From Anagrus nilaparvatae (lineage: Eukaryota > Arthropoda > Insecta > Hymenoptera > Mymaridae): 64,000 bases of DNA. Numbering within the stretch: position 1 is the first letter of the stretch; the number at the start of each line of letters is the position of its first letter. Made by a program: the position numbers and the translations under genes. The stretch spans positions 930,001 to 994,000 of the forward strand of contig JAKSXM010000206.1 of assembly GCA_022575985.1 (NCBI GenBank), read 5' to 3'. Positions 49,242 to 61,200 of the stretch are shown piece by piece. The notes under the pieces were generated by a model. The model made no database searches. It was given only the letters and a program-made list of their open reading frames with translations, and was not told the origin of the DNA.

Positions 49242-49965
49242 ATTTTAGACAAAGAACCTTCATATCACAAACGCAGCACTTCTGAGGTCCTTCACATCAA
49301 TACTCAAAAAAAGTCTATCAACCTACAAGAAGATTCTAAAGGATTGTTCAAACCATATCTTTCTATAACTCATAAAATGAAAAAAAGCAAGCATTTATTG
49401 TTTACATAGTGTTGCCATGACGACGCGACTTTGACGTCCGTATGCTTATTGATTACCTATATATATATCCATACTCCGTCGATCAATATCTCATAGATGT
49501 CGTTAGTAATATGAATTATTGATTATTTACTTCACCAATACAAGCATTACTACTACATATACACAATTTAAAATTTTTATAAACTTAACTGTTAATCTAC
49601 AAACAATTAAAACTCTGTGATAATAGCTTATTAAGACCAATTAATTTTAATTAATATATTAAATAATTTTAAAAATAACTTTCTGTGATATTATGTATAT
49701 ATATATTTTTAATCTTAAACAATGACATACGGTAAATATCCATAATTAATTCACAATTGATCATCTATGTACAAATTAGGTTAATTTCTTTATATATTTT
49801 TTTTTACAGATTTTTTAATCAGAAATATTAAAATTTTATATAATGACTGGACCCTTTACATCCTAATATTCATGTAATAATAATTTAAAATGTAAGAATT
49901 TAAAATTGTCAAATATTTTTATATACTTTGTGTAATATTACTAATTAAAAATTTCTGTATAGATT

Positions 49966-50000
49966 TTGAAAAGGACCCCGAACTAGGGGTAGAAACGTCA
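49966..50000 (+). other. Hammerhead-like remnant in Penelope terminal repeat
   Basis: The hairpin CCCCGAACTAGGGG is followed by TAGAAACGTC, the order seen in hammerhead stem II and the GAAAC/GUC box. The mirror copy is at 48194-48228 on the minus strand. The CUGAUGA box expected before the hairpin is not intact (here TTGAAAAGGA), so no activity is predicted. Hammerhead motifs are established for Penelope-like terminal repeats; that this is one is inference. Confidence 0.35.
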
Positions 50001-50426
50001 ATAAATAAATAATTTAAATTGTACTCGATAAAAGGTCAAATTATTTTTATTTTAAATAATTATATAAAACCATAAATTTATGAAATAAATAATATAAAAA
50101 CAATATAATATAAGAATACTTATTTTATTAATGAATAAAAATTAATTATTAGGTACAGTTCAATTTTTGATGACAATTAAATTTGTTTTACTTATAATAA
50201 TATTTAATTGATAACATCAAAATTAAAATTAACATTTTGATTAATTCTAACAGTAAAAGTCTTGAAGGATTTATAGATACTAATAGTTTTTACAAAGTAT
50301 TTTAAAAATAAAATTTAATTTAACAAAAGTTTTAAAGACAAAATCTCAATACAATCACTTAAAATTATTTTATCATTTACAAAAAGTATCAAAATATTTT
50401 TTATTTTATAAATCACATTTTTAAAA

Positions 50427-51332
50427 TTACATCACTTTCCAAAAATTAGGATTTTGTTGTAATCGTCTTTCAAATGTTTGATACCAGTTTTGTATCGTTG
50501 ACAATGGTACAAAATTTTCTGTTGGATTTGGTGTCATTTGAGATTGAGTTATAGAAAAACTAGACACATAATTCAAAAATCCTGTTATCATTTTTTGTGC
50601 AAATTCTAAATGTGAATTAGTTTTACTGTTTTGAAGCATTGCCGCTTGCCCTTCAAGAAAATTTAGCGGTTCAATGGAAATTCCTATTTGAGCATCATGA
50701 GAAATTTTTCCCATCCCAAATATTCCTAAATTTGTGTTTTCAAATTCATGATTTTTTTTTAAACTAGAAATTTTAAATATTGCCGATGGTTTGGAATTTG
50801 AAATGTAACCTAAGAATTGCCAATTTGGAGGTGCATTTGGATCAGGCCAGCTGAAATACACTGTAAAAAAATAATTCAATTAAAAATGTCTAATTTTAAA
50901 ATGACCTTGTTACTTGCCTATTGTAGCAGTACCAAAAAGATACTAGACTAAAAGGCCAATAATAAAGATTTATAGACATTTTTTTTCTTACCTGCACCAC
51001 CCATTCCTTCAGGGAAAGGTATAGTCCCAACAAGAAACAAAACTACATGATTTATATTATCAGCATCAGGTATTGTAATTAAAAATTGGTTTTCAGAGAT
51101 TTGCTGAAAATCTGTCTGAACCTTAAAAGATGAAAAATCTAAATTAGAACAATGTCTATTTTAAAAAAAGAAAAACATTTAAAAAAGCTATTTTAATTAT
51201 ATTATAGGTTAGGAATACAGAAAAAAATATTAATATTTTTTTATTTTACAATAAAAAGTTAAATTTAAAAAGGCACTTATGGAATTATTTAAATAAGCTT
51301 ACCAAACGTCCAGAAACAATTAAGCCAAGCAT
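50427..51332 (-). CDS. Hikeshi: Hikeshi (OPI10 family), Hsp70 nuclear import carrier, complete
   Basis: Three exons in transcript order: 51303-51332, 50992-51121 and 50427-50860, giving 197 aa, the same length as the human protein. Hikeshi carries Hsp70 through nuclear pores during heat stress, binding FG-nucleoporins. The N-terminus [20 protein letters not shown] matches the family start (human MFGCLVAGRLVQT). The N-domain signature [20 protein letters not shown] spans the second exon. [17 protein letters not shown] text (here [14 protein letters not shown]), then [10 protein letters not shown] and the C-terminal [18 protein letters not shown] follow in order. An AATAAA lies on the minus strand near 50399-50404. 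The gene is divergent from PWP2, 745 bp apart, so the two may share a promoter region. No oddities. Confidence 0.96.
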
Positions 51333-52077
51333 TTTATTTTTATCTTAAGATTTTTAGATTTTTTACAAAAATAATTTATAAGGCATATATGTGAGTAATA
51401 AGTATCACTTTTTATAAATTTTTTCTTTTTTGTATTGTAAATTACAATTAAATTATTTGTGTTAAAAAATTTTAAATAAATTAATCAATCATAATTATTA
51501 TTAATTATTTGATACAAAACACGCGACGTACACACGACCAAAAACTGTAAACACGCATGGAGTATTCGAGAAAACATAACAAAAAAAAATGGAATTGGAT
51601 GGATGGTATATAGGGTATATATAGTGGGTTTTTGGGGAATTACACTAAAGTTTTTTTGGTGGCAAAATACAAACAATGGAATTTTTCTAATTTTCTTTAA
51701 TCGATGAAAATAATTAGTTGTTTTAATTTGTCGTTGTTCATTTACGATAATAATTTCATTGAAATATAAGCAAAACTTTTTAGGAATTTGAATTTTATTT
51801 TTAAAATTCATTTGTATGAGTTTGCTCTGCCCTAGCTTTGATAAATTTCCATGAATGAAAAAGTCACTATATATGATATCGCGGGGTGAAAGTTTGTGTC
51901 CTTGCCTTGAAAAGTTTTAAAAAACCACGTGTTTTATATAATGTGTAGTGTGCTTGGTTTGTTTTCATTTTTTAACAGTAAAATGTTTTAATTTGTACAT
52001 AATTACATAGTGAATAATAAAAAGCAAAATAAGTTTATATTTTATTTGTTGAACATAAAATATTTATAACTGCTAAA
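51333..52077. promoter_or_regulatory. Divergent promoter region between Hikeshi and PWP2
   Basis: 745 bp separate two start codons that point away from each other. Both genes are housekeeping-type, where such head-to-head pairs are common. No TATA box is convincing. The open frame at 51485-51811 on the minus strand lacks motifs and is not supported. Confidence 0.45.
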
Positions 52078-55000
52078 ATGAAATTCGCCTATAAAGTAAG
52101 AGGAATTTGAAATTGTTAATTTATAAAATTCGATAAATTTTGTGTAACCTACAAAGTGTTTTATTTTTAATTACTGTTAAAATTATATTTGATTTCTGTA
52201 ATTAATTTCTGTAATCTAAATTTTTCTTATTTAATTTAAAGAAAACCTTTCAACTTAATATGTACTTAACGTCCTTTTATGAAATTTCAACTACTCTATT
52301 TAAAAAATCTAATAGATGTTCTAATAATAATTTTTTTTCAGTTTAACAATTTGCTAGGATCTGTTTATCGAGAAGGAAATTTATTATTTACTTCTGATGG
52401 TAACACAATTATTAGTCCAGTAGGAAATCGAATCAGCATATATGATTTAAAAAAGTATTTATATTTATAATTAGCTTTAAAAAATAACGAAATTTAATTA
52501 TATTTTTGTTCTGTTAATAATTTTTGCAGCAATAAGTCATGTACTCTTCCTATTGAAAGTAGATTTAACTATAATGCAATAGATTTATCACCTAATGATT
52601 ATATATTAATCGCTATAAATGAAGGTTTGTTTAAAAAGTTTTATTACATAATTTTTTCATGTGTTATTGAAAAAAAACTAACAATTTTTTAGAGGGTGAA
52701 GCTCATGTAATTAGTATGATTAGTAAAATGATAATTCACAAATATAGATTTAAAAGAAAAGTTCAATGCATAAAATTTTCACCCGATGGCAAGTATTTTG
52801 CTGTATGTAAAGAAAATAATGGTAAGATTTTTATATTTAAGTTTTGAATATTTAATAAAATAAATATGAGTAAAAATTTAATATATTATTTTTCAGTTTT
52901 TATTTTTGATGCGCCTGGAGTATTAACAGGTGAATACAATCCTTTTGTAATGAAAAGAGTTTATCACGATGCTGTCGATGATATAACATGTCTTGATTGG
53001 TCTTTTGATTCAAAATTACTGGTTGTTGGTTCTAAAGATGCTTCAACAAGATTATATGGTATTGATAAATGGGCAAATTTTAAAAAATATTCACTTGCTA
53101 ATCATACAGATTCTGTGGTTGGTTGTTTTTTTGAAAAAAATAATTATGATGTCATGACTATAAGCAGGTGATAATTTATTTAATTATAAATAATTGTTTT
53201 AATTTTATAAAAATTATTTTAGAAATTTAATATTTTTCAAATAGAAATGGGCATTTATGTTATTGGCAATGTACAATAGAACCAAGCGATTTAGTACCTT
53301 ATGAACCAGCTTTAAAAAGAATTAAAGCTAATGATGAAGACAGCGAAGACGATGTTGATTTAGAAAAAGTTTTAGAAAAACCAAATAAACAAAAAAAGAA
53401 AAATAATAATTTGTTAGAAAATTTAAATGCAATAGAGTCTGATGATATAGAAGAAATAGAAGTTGATCCAAAAAAAGATGTAAAAAAATTGCAATATAAA
53501 AGAATGGGAAAACATTTTTTAGCGGATGAAGCTAGAAAATCAGATAAAAATGCTGTACTTACTGCAGTGAACTATAATCAAAATACTGCTATACTTGTTG
53601 TTGGTTTTAGTAATGGTTCCTTTTTTTTATATGAAATGCCACATGTAAATTTAATACATTCATTAAGGTATTAAAGAAAAAAATTTAATTATTTTAATTA
53701 ATTTCTAAAACTGAATTAAATTATTTTAGTATATCAAATAATTCCATTTCTGCAATAACTTTAAATAAGTCTGGAGATTGGATTGCCATTGGTTGTTCTG
53801 AAATGGGCCAATTATTAGTCTGGGAATGGCAAAGTGAAACTTATATAATGAAACAACAAGCTCATAGTAGTAGTATAAACTGTATTGCTTACAATCCAGA
53901 TGGTCAGTTTATCACAAGTGGTGGTGATGATGGAAAATTAAAATTATGGAGTACTTCAACAGGTTTTTGTACGGTCACATTTCATGAACACACTTCTTCA
54001 ATAACAGGAGTTCAATTTAGTAAAAATAGAAAATTTATTGTATCATCGTCACTTGATGGTTCTGTTAGAGCCTATGATTTAATGAGATACAGAAATTTTA
54101 AAACTTTTACTTCGCCTAGACCTGTTCAATTTTCGTGTGTTGCCTTAGATTCTAGTGATGAATTTGTAGCAGCTGGTGGCCAAGATGTTTTTGAAATATT
54201 TTTATGGAGCATTAAGCTAGGAACACTTTTAGAAGTAATTAATAATCATCTTATAACTAATAATATGTCTTGAATAGTTATTAATACAAAATTTTTAAAA
54301 GATTTTAAGTGGTCATGAAGGTCCAGTAATGTCCATAGCATTTAATCCAAATCCTGCTAGTTCTGAATTAGCATCTGTTTCATGGGACAAAACTTTAAAA
54401 ATTTGGAATGCTATTGAAACAGATTCTAGTCATGAAACTATACGATTAAATTCTGATGGACTTTGTGTAGTATATAAGCCAAATGGTGAAGAAGTAGCAG
54501 TTGCAACACTTGATGGTCAAATATCCTTCTTTCATTGTAAAACTGCAACACAGTTAAATAGCATCGAAGGGAGAAAAGATTTAGGTAGCGGTAGATTAGA
54601 AACTGATTTAATAACTGCTAAAAAAAGTTTGGAAGGAAAGTAAGTATTAAAAATTAGATATTGAAATTTTATAATTTTTAATAGAATTTATTTAATAAAT
54701 TATAATTTTTTTAAGGGCATTTACAACTTTATCATATAATGCAGATGGTACTTGCATTCTTGCCGGTGGACAATCTAAGTTTGTTTGTATTTATAATATT
54801 AAAGAGTCGGTTCTTTTAAAAAAATTTGAAATTACACAAAACAGATCACTAGATGCAGTTGATGTAAGTAATTTAAACGCCTTTTTAAATTAAATTTTCT
54901 ATTAATAATAATTCTTGTATTAATTTTCTTAATAAAGGACTTTATAAATAGAAGAAAAATGACAGAATTTGGAAACTTGGGGCTTGTTGAAGAAAGAGAA

Positions 55001-55884
55001 GAAAATGAAGGTGGGAATGTTACTATTAGATTACCAGGGGTTCGTTCTGGAGATATGGCTAGTAGAAGTATGAAACCTGAAATCAGAATATACAGTTTAC
55101 AATTTTCTCCAACAGGTAAAAAACAACAAATGTGAAAATATTTAGAAATTTAAAAAAATGATGATAATTTATTTTAGGACATGCATGGACAGCAGCAACA
55201 ACCGAAGGGCTTTTAATTTATTCTTTAGATTCTGGTTTAGTATTTGATCCTTTTGAACTTGAAATAGGAATAACTCCGTTAACAATTAAAGAAACTTCTA
55301 AAAATCAGGAACATGCAAAAGCTATAATGATGGCATTAAAGCTTAATGAAAGTAATCTTTTAAAAGAAGTTTTAGAAAAAATCAAACCTAAAGACAGTAT
55401 GTAAACCTATTTGTAAGTATTTAATTGAATTTATTTTATTTTGAAATATATTTTATTTTTTTAGTTAGCTTATGCGTGAGTAGTTTGTCGGCAGTATACA
55501 TAGAAAGGTTATTAAAGTTTGTCACAACAGAATTAGAATCATCGCCTCATTTGCATTTTTATTTACTGTGGATCGAATCGATATTAACAGAATATGGATC
55601 TAAAGGTGGTGCAATACTACAATTGCCAACGTTATTACTTATGCAAAAAAACATGCAAAAAAAATATGACGACTTAAGTAAAATGTATGTTTAATATACT
55701 ACTTTTAAATTTTATTAACTATAAATAACTAATATCATATTTATTTTATTACAGTTGTGATTTTAACCAGTATACTTTAGCATATTTGAAAAGAATGGGA
55801 GAAATAAAACAATTAAAAAATTCTTTAGAATCAGAAGATACGTTAAATGGCCATGGAGATGTTGAAGAAATGGAGATTGATTAG
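52078..55884 (+). CDS. PWP2: Periodic tryptophan protein 2 (PWP2/UTP1), complete, 13 exons
   Basis: Exons: 52078-52095, 52342-52454, 52530-52624, 52693-52821, 52897-53167, 53245-53667, 53730-54234, 54302-54639, 54716-54863, 54938-55115, 55178-55396, 55465-55684 and 55755-55884, giving 928 aa (human about 919). PWP2 is a WD40 scaffold of the UTP-B complex in the small-subunit processome. It acts in the nucleolus on the 5' ETS of pre-rRNA and is needed for 18S maturation. It begins MKFAYKFNNLLG.VYR as in other PWP2 proteins. WD repeats run through both N-terminal propellers (CIKFSPDGKYFAV, CLDWSFDSKLLVVGS, CIAYNPDGQFITSGGDDGKL, GVQFSKNRKFIVSSSLDGSV, SIAFNPNPASSELASVSWDK). A charged acidic/Lys insert (about residues 225-285) separates two of the blades. 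The C-terminal UTP12-type helical domain (AVYIERLLKFVTTELESSPH... LLWIESILTEYG) is present. Confidence 0.97.
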
Positions 55885-56689
55885 TTATTAAAAATATATT
55901 TTATGCTAAAAAAGTGTAAAATTTTGTTATAGATATTTTCCTCTTAAAATTATTACTTTCTTTTGCTTCATTTGAAAGTTTTTGTATAAAATCTATTTGT
56001 ATCATAAAAGTTCATGCATATAAAATTTATTTTAATTTATTTTAAGTGTCTTTAGTTATTACAGTAAATTTTCAAAAAAAAAAAAAAAAAAATTAATAGG
56101 TAATAAAAAATAATAACTCATAGATAAAAAGAGGTAATAAATTTAAAATGTTAAGAGATTATCATGGTTTGCAGTTTACATATTAAATTCAGATAATGTT
56201 GAATATTTCAGGAGGAGTTTTATTATGCAAGACGGAAATTTATTATTCAAGGGATTCCCAAAAACTAAAAGCGTAGTAATTTTATCAGCAAGTTAAAATA
56301 AATAATTAAATTTGCATAATTTTATGTTAAATAAAAAATTATATTTATTAAGATATTTTTAAAGAAATTAAAAAATTAAAATAAATTCAATGCTTTTAAA
56401 ATTATGCTAAATTTTTATAGTCTAAATTGTGTCTTACATTTTTTTAATTGTTATTACAAAGTACTCTTAAAAATTAAACAATTGCCTTTTAGTTAATTTA
56501 CGATTATTTTATAATGAACAAAATTCATTCATTTACAATAATTATGCTCTTGAAATTTATGAATTAATCGCAAATTAATCATGCAGTATTCTTTAATAAT
56601 AGGCTATTTTCATAAATTATATAAATCTGCTTATCTAATAACAAGGGGAGTTCAATACATTTGGAACACCAAATTACACCAAATGGTTA
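55885..56689. other. PWP2 3' flank
   Basis: Presumed 3'UTR followed by AT-rich spacer. AATAAA occurs near 56146. A run of A (56076-56092) is simple sequence. No exon recognised. Confidence 0.55.
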
Positions 56690-57775
56690 TAAATGAGTTT
56701 TTTATGTTGAAAAAACATGCCGACTACCCTCCGTTCCTTCCAATGGGCCTTCTGGGCTTAGAAAAGCAGGGCTCAATGTTATAAAATAGGGTTTTTTGGT
56801 AATTTTCAATGAAACGCCAAAACCTCGCAAGTTTATCAAAATACTTCTGGTTGGTCACATTTTTTTGATGTAAGTGTCACCTTTCAAACGCCATGAAGCG
56901 CAACTTTTTATCTTTAATTCTCTCATTGTTATAACCAATTAACCAAACGTTCTGCTGAAAATGACTAATTTAATAAAAAAGCTCATTTTTAATTTTAACT
57001 TTGAAGAGCCTTTTCTTAAAAACGAATCAAGGACTCGTCATGAAACGAGTAAAAAAATTTTGGAAACTTGAAGCTTGTAGAAATTTTTCGAGAGATATAA
57101 AACCCTTTTTTGTCAGAAATTACGAATTTGGCAGCAATTTAAAAGTTGGTCATTTTTAGCAAAAATGTTAAACAACAAAAATGTTGTTTCATGCTTCCGA
57201 AAATTTTTTACTCGTTCTTTTAGCTTTAGATGTTTCTGAGATATGACTCCACAAAGTTAGTAATAAAGTATGATTTTTTTTTTAAATTTTAAATTAAGAC
57301 TCTGTCTTTAAATGATCATATCTGCTAAATGAATAATCAAAAAGAAACGAATAAAACATTTTTCAAAATTTAGAGCTAAAACAAAATTTTTGAGACCTAC
57401 AAGACCTATTTTTATCAAAAATTGCAATTTTGGCAGCAATTTAAAAATTGACCATTTCAGTCCAAAAATAGGCATTGGTTTATTGACTATAGCGATGAGA
57501 GAATATCTGATGGAGCATTGCGTCTGACGGGAGTTAAAAGATGGTACTTATACGGGAAAAAATGAGACCAACCGAAAGTATTTTGGTTAATTTGCGAGGT
57601 TACGGCGTCATTTTAAAAATTGTCTAAAAATCCTATTTCATAACATTGAGCCCTGCGTTTCTAAGCCCTGAAGGCGCGTTGGAATATAACATTGAGCCCA
57701 GTGTTTCTGAGCCCAGAAGGCGCGTTGGAATAAACGGAGGGTATCTTGGGTGTTTTTTCAACATATTAAAGTCAT
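56690..57775. repeat. Foldback (palindromic) element, copy B
   Basis: The outer arms ATGTTGAAAAAACATGCC... ACCCTCCGTTCCTTCCAA (left) and the reverse complement of TTGGAATAAACGGAGGGTAT... GTTTTTTCAACAT (right) pair. Inside, GGTAATTTTCAATGAAACGC... TTTCAAACGCCATGAAGCGC is related to copy A at 9640-9735. On the right, the ~45-bp segment with GAGCCC...CTGAAGGCGCGTTGGAAT is duplicated in tandem (57646-57686 and 57694-57732). Arms are more diverged than in copy A, so this is an older insertion. Confidence 0.75.
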
Positions 57776-58289
57776 CCATAACAATAGATTGCAATTTGGC
57801 GACCAAAAGGTTCCGATCTCCCCTTGTCAGTCCCAAAAGCTCAGGAGGCTGAACAGGAGGTTGGACATGGGGAGTGACACATGGTAAACAGGAAGCTTAA
57901 CCATGTCAAGTTCACATTTGATTGAACAGGTGATATAAGACTTTTTTTTTAATTAAATTTTAATAACTTAATATTTATTTAAATAATTATTACTATAATT
58001 AAAAATTAATATATAAAAAATATAAACTTTTATGTTTGTATAAAATTTAAATAAAAATTTCCGTTTGTCGCAAGTGTTTACTCTTTTACTTTACTCGCTT
58101 TTACTTACTTTACTCTATAGAGTATACTATAGTACTTTACTTTTAACCGGATTTTTTTTCCTGTGTAAATATATAACACTAAGTCCATTTGACCCTCTGC
58201 CCCCAACATCAGTTTTTCACGATCCTGCCCCTGAATTTGAAGCCTTTTTTAGTACCCCTTAATTTACCCCTTTCACACCTCCATCTCAA
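57776..58289. other. Spacer between foldback copy B and the next element
   Basis: AT-rich with short duplications (CTTTACTTTACTCGC near 58085; TTTTACTTACTTTACTC). No coding evidence. Confidence 0.4.
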
Positions 58290-59722
58290 ATTCGTCTTAA
58301 AAAATATTGAGATTTTATTGAAAAAAGCCTGTTTCTGAACTTTAAACATGCATTACTCGCTTGATTTTCATCGTAAAATGATAATTTTTTTTTTTAAATC
58401 GATTAATTCTTTCCTGTCAATTTAATTCTTTAACTCTTTCCTGAGGAATTGCCCCCACCACAAGTCACGTGATACACGATTTACGCAGTTTATTTTACTT
58501 TATTTATTTAATATATTAATTTATTTAAAATAAAATACTTGATAAATCATTTGTAAATAACTAATATTATTATATTTAATGAATAAAAATAATTTTAAAC
58601 GTTACTACATAACTGTAGTACTACTCAATACACGCATACTAATGCAAGTCACACAGAGAACGATTTAGGGAGATTCCTCAGGAAAGAGTTAAGAAAAAAA
58701 ATCATTTTTATGTACCAAATTTCAATTTTTAGGTCAAAAGCCTTTGAAAACTGTAAGTAGCAAGATTTACTTAACACAGTTTTTTATCTAAAAATTAAAA
58801 TTTTGTCAATAAAAATAATTTTTTTCTTCAAGAAATGAATTGCTAAGAAAAAATTAATCGATTTAAAAAAAAATACCCTGCCAAGTAATTGGCACTATGG
58901 TTCCTCATTAGCAATAACAAAATGTTGTCAATATTCTATTTTACCTAATAAAAAATTAAAATATTAGAATAATTGTGCCAAATATTCTAAATTTAATAAA
59001 GAAAGTGTATTAACTTTCCCATGATACCCAAAAAATTTTCAAAACTCATAATTACAGGTATTAATACTTTCAGAGAAATAAAATTGGCACTACGTCAATA
59101 AAAAGATAATATTTTTTTAACTTTTTAATATAAAAAATTTTGAAAAAAAAAAAATTCGAAAAATTACTTATCAGATGGAGAGATCCTTTAAAAACGATAA
59201 TTCTAGATATTCGTACTTTTATAGGAAGAAATTAAGTATTACGTCCTAAAATAAAAAAAATTGTTAAATTATTGTTTTTTTCTAATTTTTTTATGTAAAT
59301 AATTTTAAAAGAAAATTCAAAAAAAAAATTAGGTATCAGATTGTTGATATCCAGTTAAAAAGATAATTCTACATATTAGTACTTTCATGGAAAAAAATGA
59401 GGTACTGCGTCCAAAAAGAAAAAAAAGTATGCTATTTTTTTAATTATTTTATGTAAAAAATTAAAAAAAAAAAAAATTTCGAAAAATTATGTATCAGATG
59501 GAGAAATCCTTTACAAACGATAATTCTAGATATTCGTACTTTCATAAAAAAAATTTTGGCGGTTTTTGTATTTTTTGGCGACAAAAATTTTGAGAAAAAA
59601 ATTTTGAAAAAATTAAGTATCAGGTCCAAAAAATTACTATAAATGATATTTCTAAAACTAGTACTTCCACAGAAATAAATTAAGTACTGCGTCCATAAAG
59701 AAAAAAAAAATTGGTATTTTTT

Positions 59723-61200
59723 CTATTTAATCTATCTTTTTCTATCTATTTAATTTTGTAAATGAAACAACAGATATGGTTAATTCAGGCTCTCAGATGG
59801 ATGTACTATACTTTGATCTGGCTAAAGCTTTTGACAAAGTAAATCATTTATTACTGATTGAAAAATTGGATAGAATTGGTATCAGGGGGAAGGCTTTGTC
59901 ATGGATACGTTTTTATCTGAAAAGTAGACTTCAATCGGTCCGATTCAATGGTGCCATATCAAGGTGGTTTCATGCCTCTTCGGGTGTCGCCCAAGGGTCA
60001 CATTCGGGACCTTTGTTATTTTTAATTTTTATGAACGATTTGCACTCGAATATCCTTTATTCTACGCTAGAACTCTTTGCTGATGACACGAGACTTAGGA
60101 AATGTATTACTTCTCAAATTGATGCTTTGTTGTTACAAATTGACTCTAATAATTTTATAAATTGGCTTACTCAAAATGGTTTCTCCATAAATAAGAAAAA
60201 ATCTCAAGTAATCAGTTTTGGTAAAAAAGACAAAATCTTTACTTTTAATTACCATATAAACTGCTATCCTCTGTCTCGAGTCTCAGTAGTTCGTGACCTT
60301 GGGGTTCTTCTCGATGAGGAGTGGACTTTTAACAATCATATTGATCATGTGATTGCTGTCACAAGCAAGATGGTAGGCTTCATTAAGAGAGCCACTTATT
60401 GCTTTAACTCTGGTGATTGCCTTAGTTATCTCTATAAAACTCTTGTTCTCCCACATTTTACATACTGTTCTATTGTTTGGCAACCCTTTACCCGTATAAA
60501 TTACGAGAGATTGAACTCCATCTCTAGAAACTTTTTAAGATACACTGCTTATAAAATGGGATGCCCATTGAGTTTTGATGATCACTCCTATGAGAAGATA
60601 TCATCAAGGCTCAATATTTATACTATTGAATCCTACCATCAAGTTTGTGACTTATTGTTTGCCTACTCTGCTATTTGTTCTTCTGGTATAAATGATAACC
60701 AGTTTCATTTTGATATGAGATCTCAAGCATATGATCTGAGATATTCGAGACCACTTCGCGAGTCTCAGTCAAGATCAAACTTGCTTTTCTACTCACCATT
60801 GAATCGCATACGTAGAAGTTGGAATTTAGACCCGGAACTCCAAATTTCCTTAACTAATCTGGACCAAACCCAATTCAGGAATTTTGTGAGGTCTAAATAC
60901 CTTAAAAACTATGAATAGCTCTCTTTCATTTTATTTTCACTCTTATTTATTATAATTATTTCATTATGATTCATTTTATTCGCTATTTTTAATCAATTCC
61001 ATTTAACCTGCTGAACCTCTTTGTTTAGTAAAATAAATATATTTTTATTATAAAATGCAATTTTATATATTTAAATGATTGTTATGTTACTAGTCATATT
61101 TTATTATATATATATCAAAAAAATTTTTTATTAGTTAACATAAATAATTTTGTAAATTTATTGTATCAAGGGTAGAAATACCTGTTAATTTTGAAATAAA
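59723..61200 (+). mobile_element. 5'-truncated Jockey/CR1-type LINE inserted in the tandem array
   Basis: The array unit TTGGTATTTTTTGTATTTTTTG is split: the left flank stops at 59722 after TATTTTTT, and the right flank resumes at 61201 with TATTTTTT. This gives a candidate 8-bp target duplication. The element keeps the C-terminal part of reverse transcriptase plus ~280 bp of 3' non-coding sequence with AATAAA near 61033. The 5' half (gag-like ORF and endonuclease) is missing, the usual result of incomplete target-primed reverse transcription. Confidence 0.8.
59776..60918 (+). CDS. LINE reverse transcriptase, C-terminal fragment
   Basis: 380 codons, intact to a stop at 60916-60918. Palm motif A: VLYFDLAKAFDKVNH (Asp about 14). 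Motif B: SSGVAQGSHSGPLLFLIFMN. Motif C is FADD (residues 101-104), the catalytic pair. Thumb and C-terminal zinc-knuckle-free tail follow (HFTYCSIVWQPF... LNSISRNFLRY... FRNFVRSKYLKNYE). This is the arrangement of Jockey/CR1 non-LTR elements, with no RNase H. In-frame RT-like residues (FNFVNETTD) continue upstream of the first ATG to about 59740, so that Met is not a real start. Codon use is richer in G/C than the neighbouring array, and no frameshift is seen, so the insertion is young. Finger domain and endonuclease are absent; the copy cannot be autonomous. Confidence 0.9.
   Translation: MVNSGSQMDVLYFDLAKAFDKVNHLLLIEKLDRIGIRGKALSWIRFYLKSRLQSVRFNGAISRWFHASSGVAQGSHSGPLLFLIFMNDLHSNILYSTLELFADDTRLRKCITSQIDALLLQIDSNNFINWLTQNGFSINKKKSQVISFGKKDKIFTFNYHINCYPLSRVSVVRDLGVLLDEEWTFNNHIDHVIAVTSKMVGFIKRATYCFNSGDCLSYLYKTLVLPHFTYCSIVWQPFTRINYERLNSISRNFLRYTAYKMGCPLSFDDHSYEKISSRLNIYTIESYHQVCDLLFAYSAICSSGINDNQFHFDMRSQAYDLRYSRPLRESQSRSNLLFYSPLNRIRRSWNLDPELQISLTNLDQTQFRNFVRSKYLKNYE

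Larger units (their letters stand above)
48141..50054. mobile_element. Inverted pair of Penelope-like retroelement 3' ends
   Basis: Arms 48141-49001 and 49194-50054 (each about 861 bp) are reverse complements; the 192-bp spacer 49002-49193 continues only the minus-strand copy. Both arms encode the same C-terminal peptide, with conserved KHNFKWENYHILDKEPSYHKR and LHINTQKKSINLQ stretches, followed by a shared 3' non-coding region. The peptide fits the end of the GIY-YIG endonuclease region of Penelope-like elements (WxNxxILDxExxYxKRxxSExxHI). This family often inserts with partial inverted or tandem copies. The terminal 35 bp carry a hairpin followed by GAAACGTC (see separate entry). Confidence 0.75.

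Noticed and set aside
51485..51811. 108-codon minus-strand open frame between Hikeshi and PWP2
   Set aside because: No family resemblance; AT-rich frame in the divergent promoter region.
57633..57852. Open frames on both strands at the right arm of foldback copy B
   Set aside because: Caused by the tandem duplication inside the arm; the mirrored peptide repeats reflect DNA symmetry.
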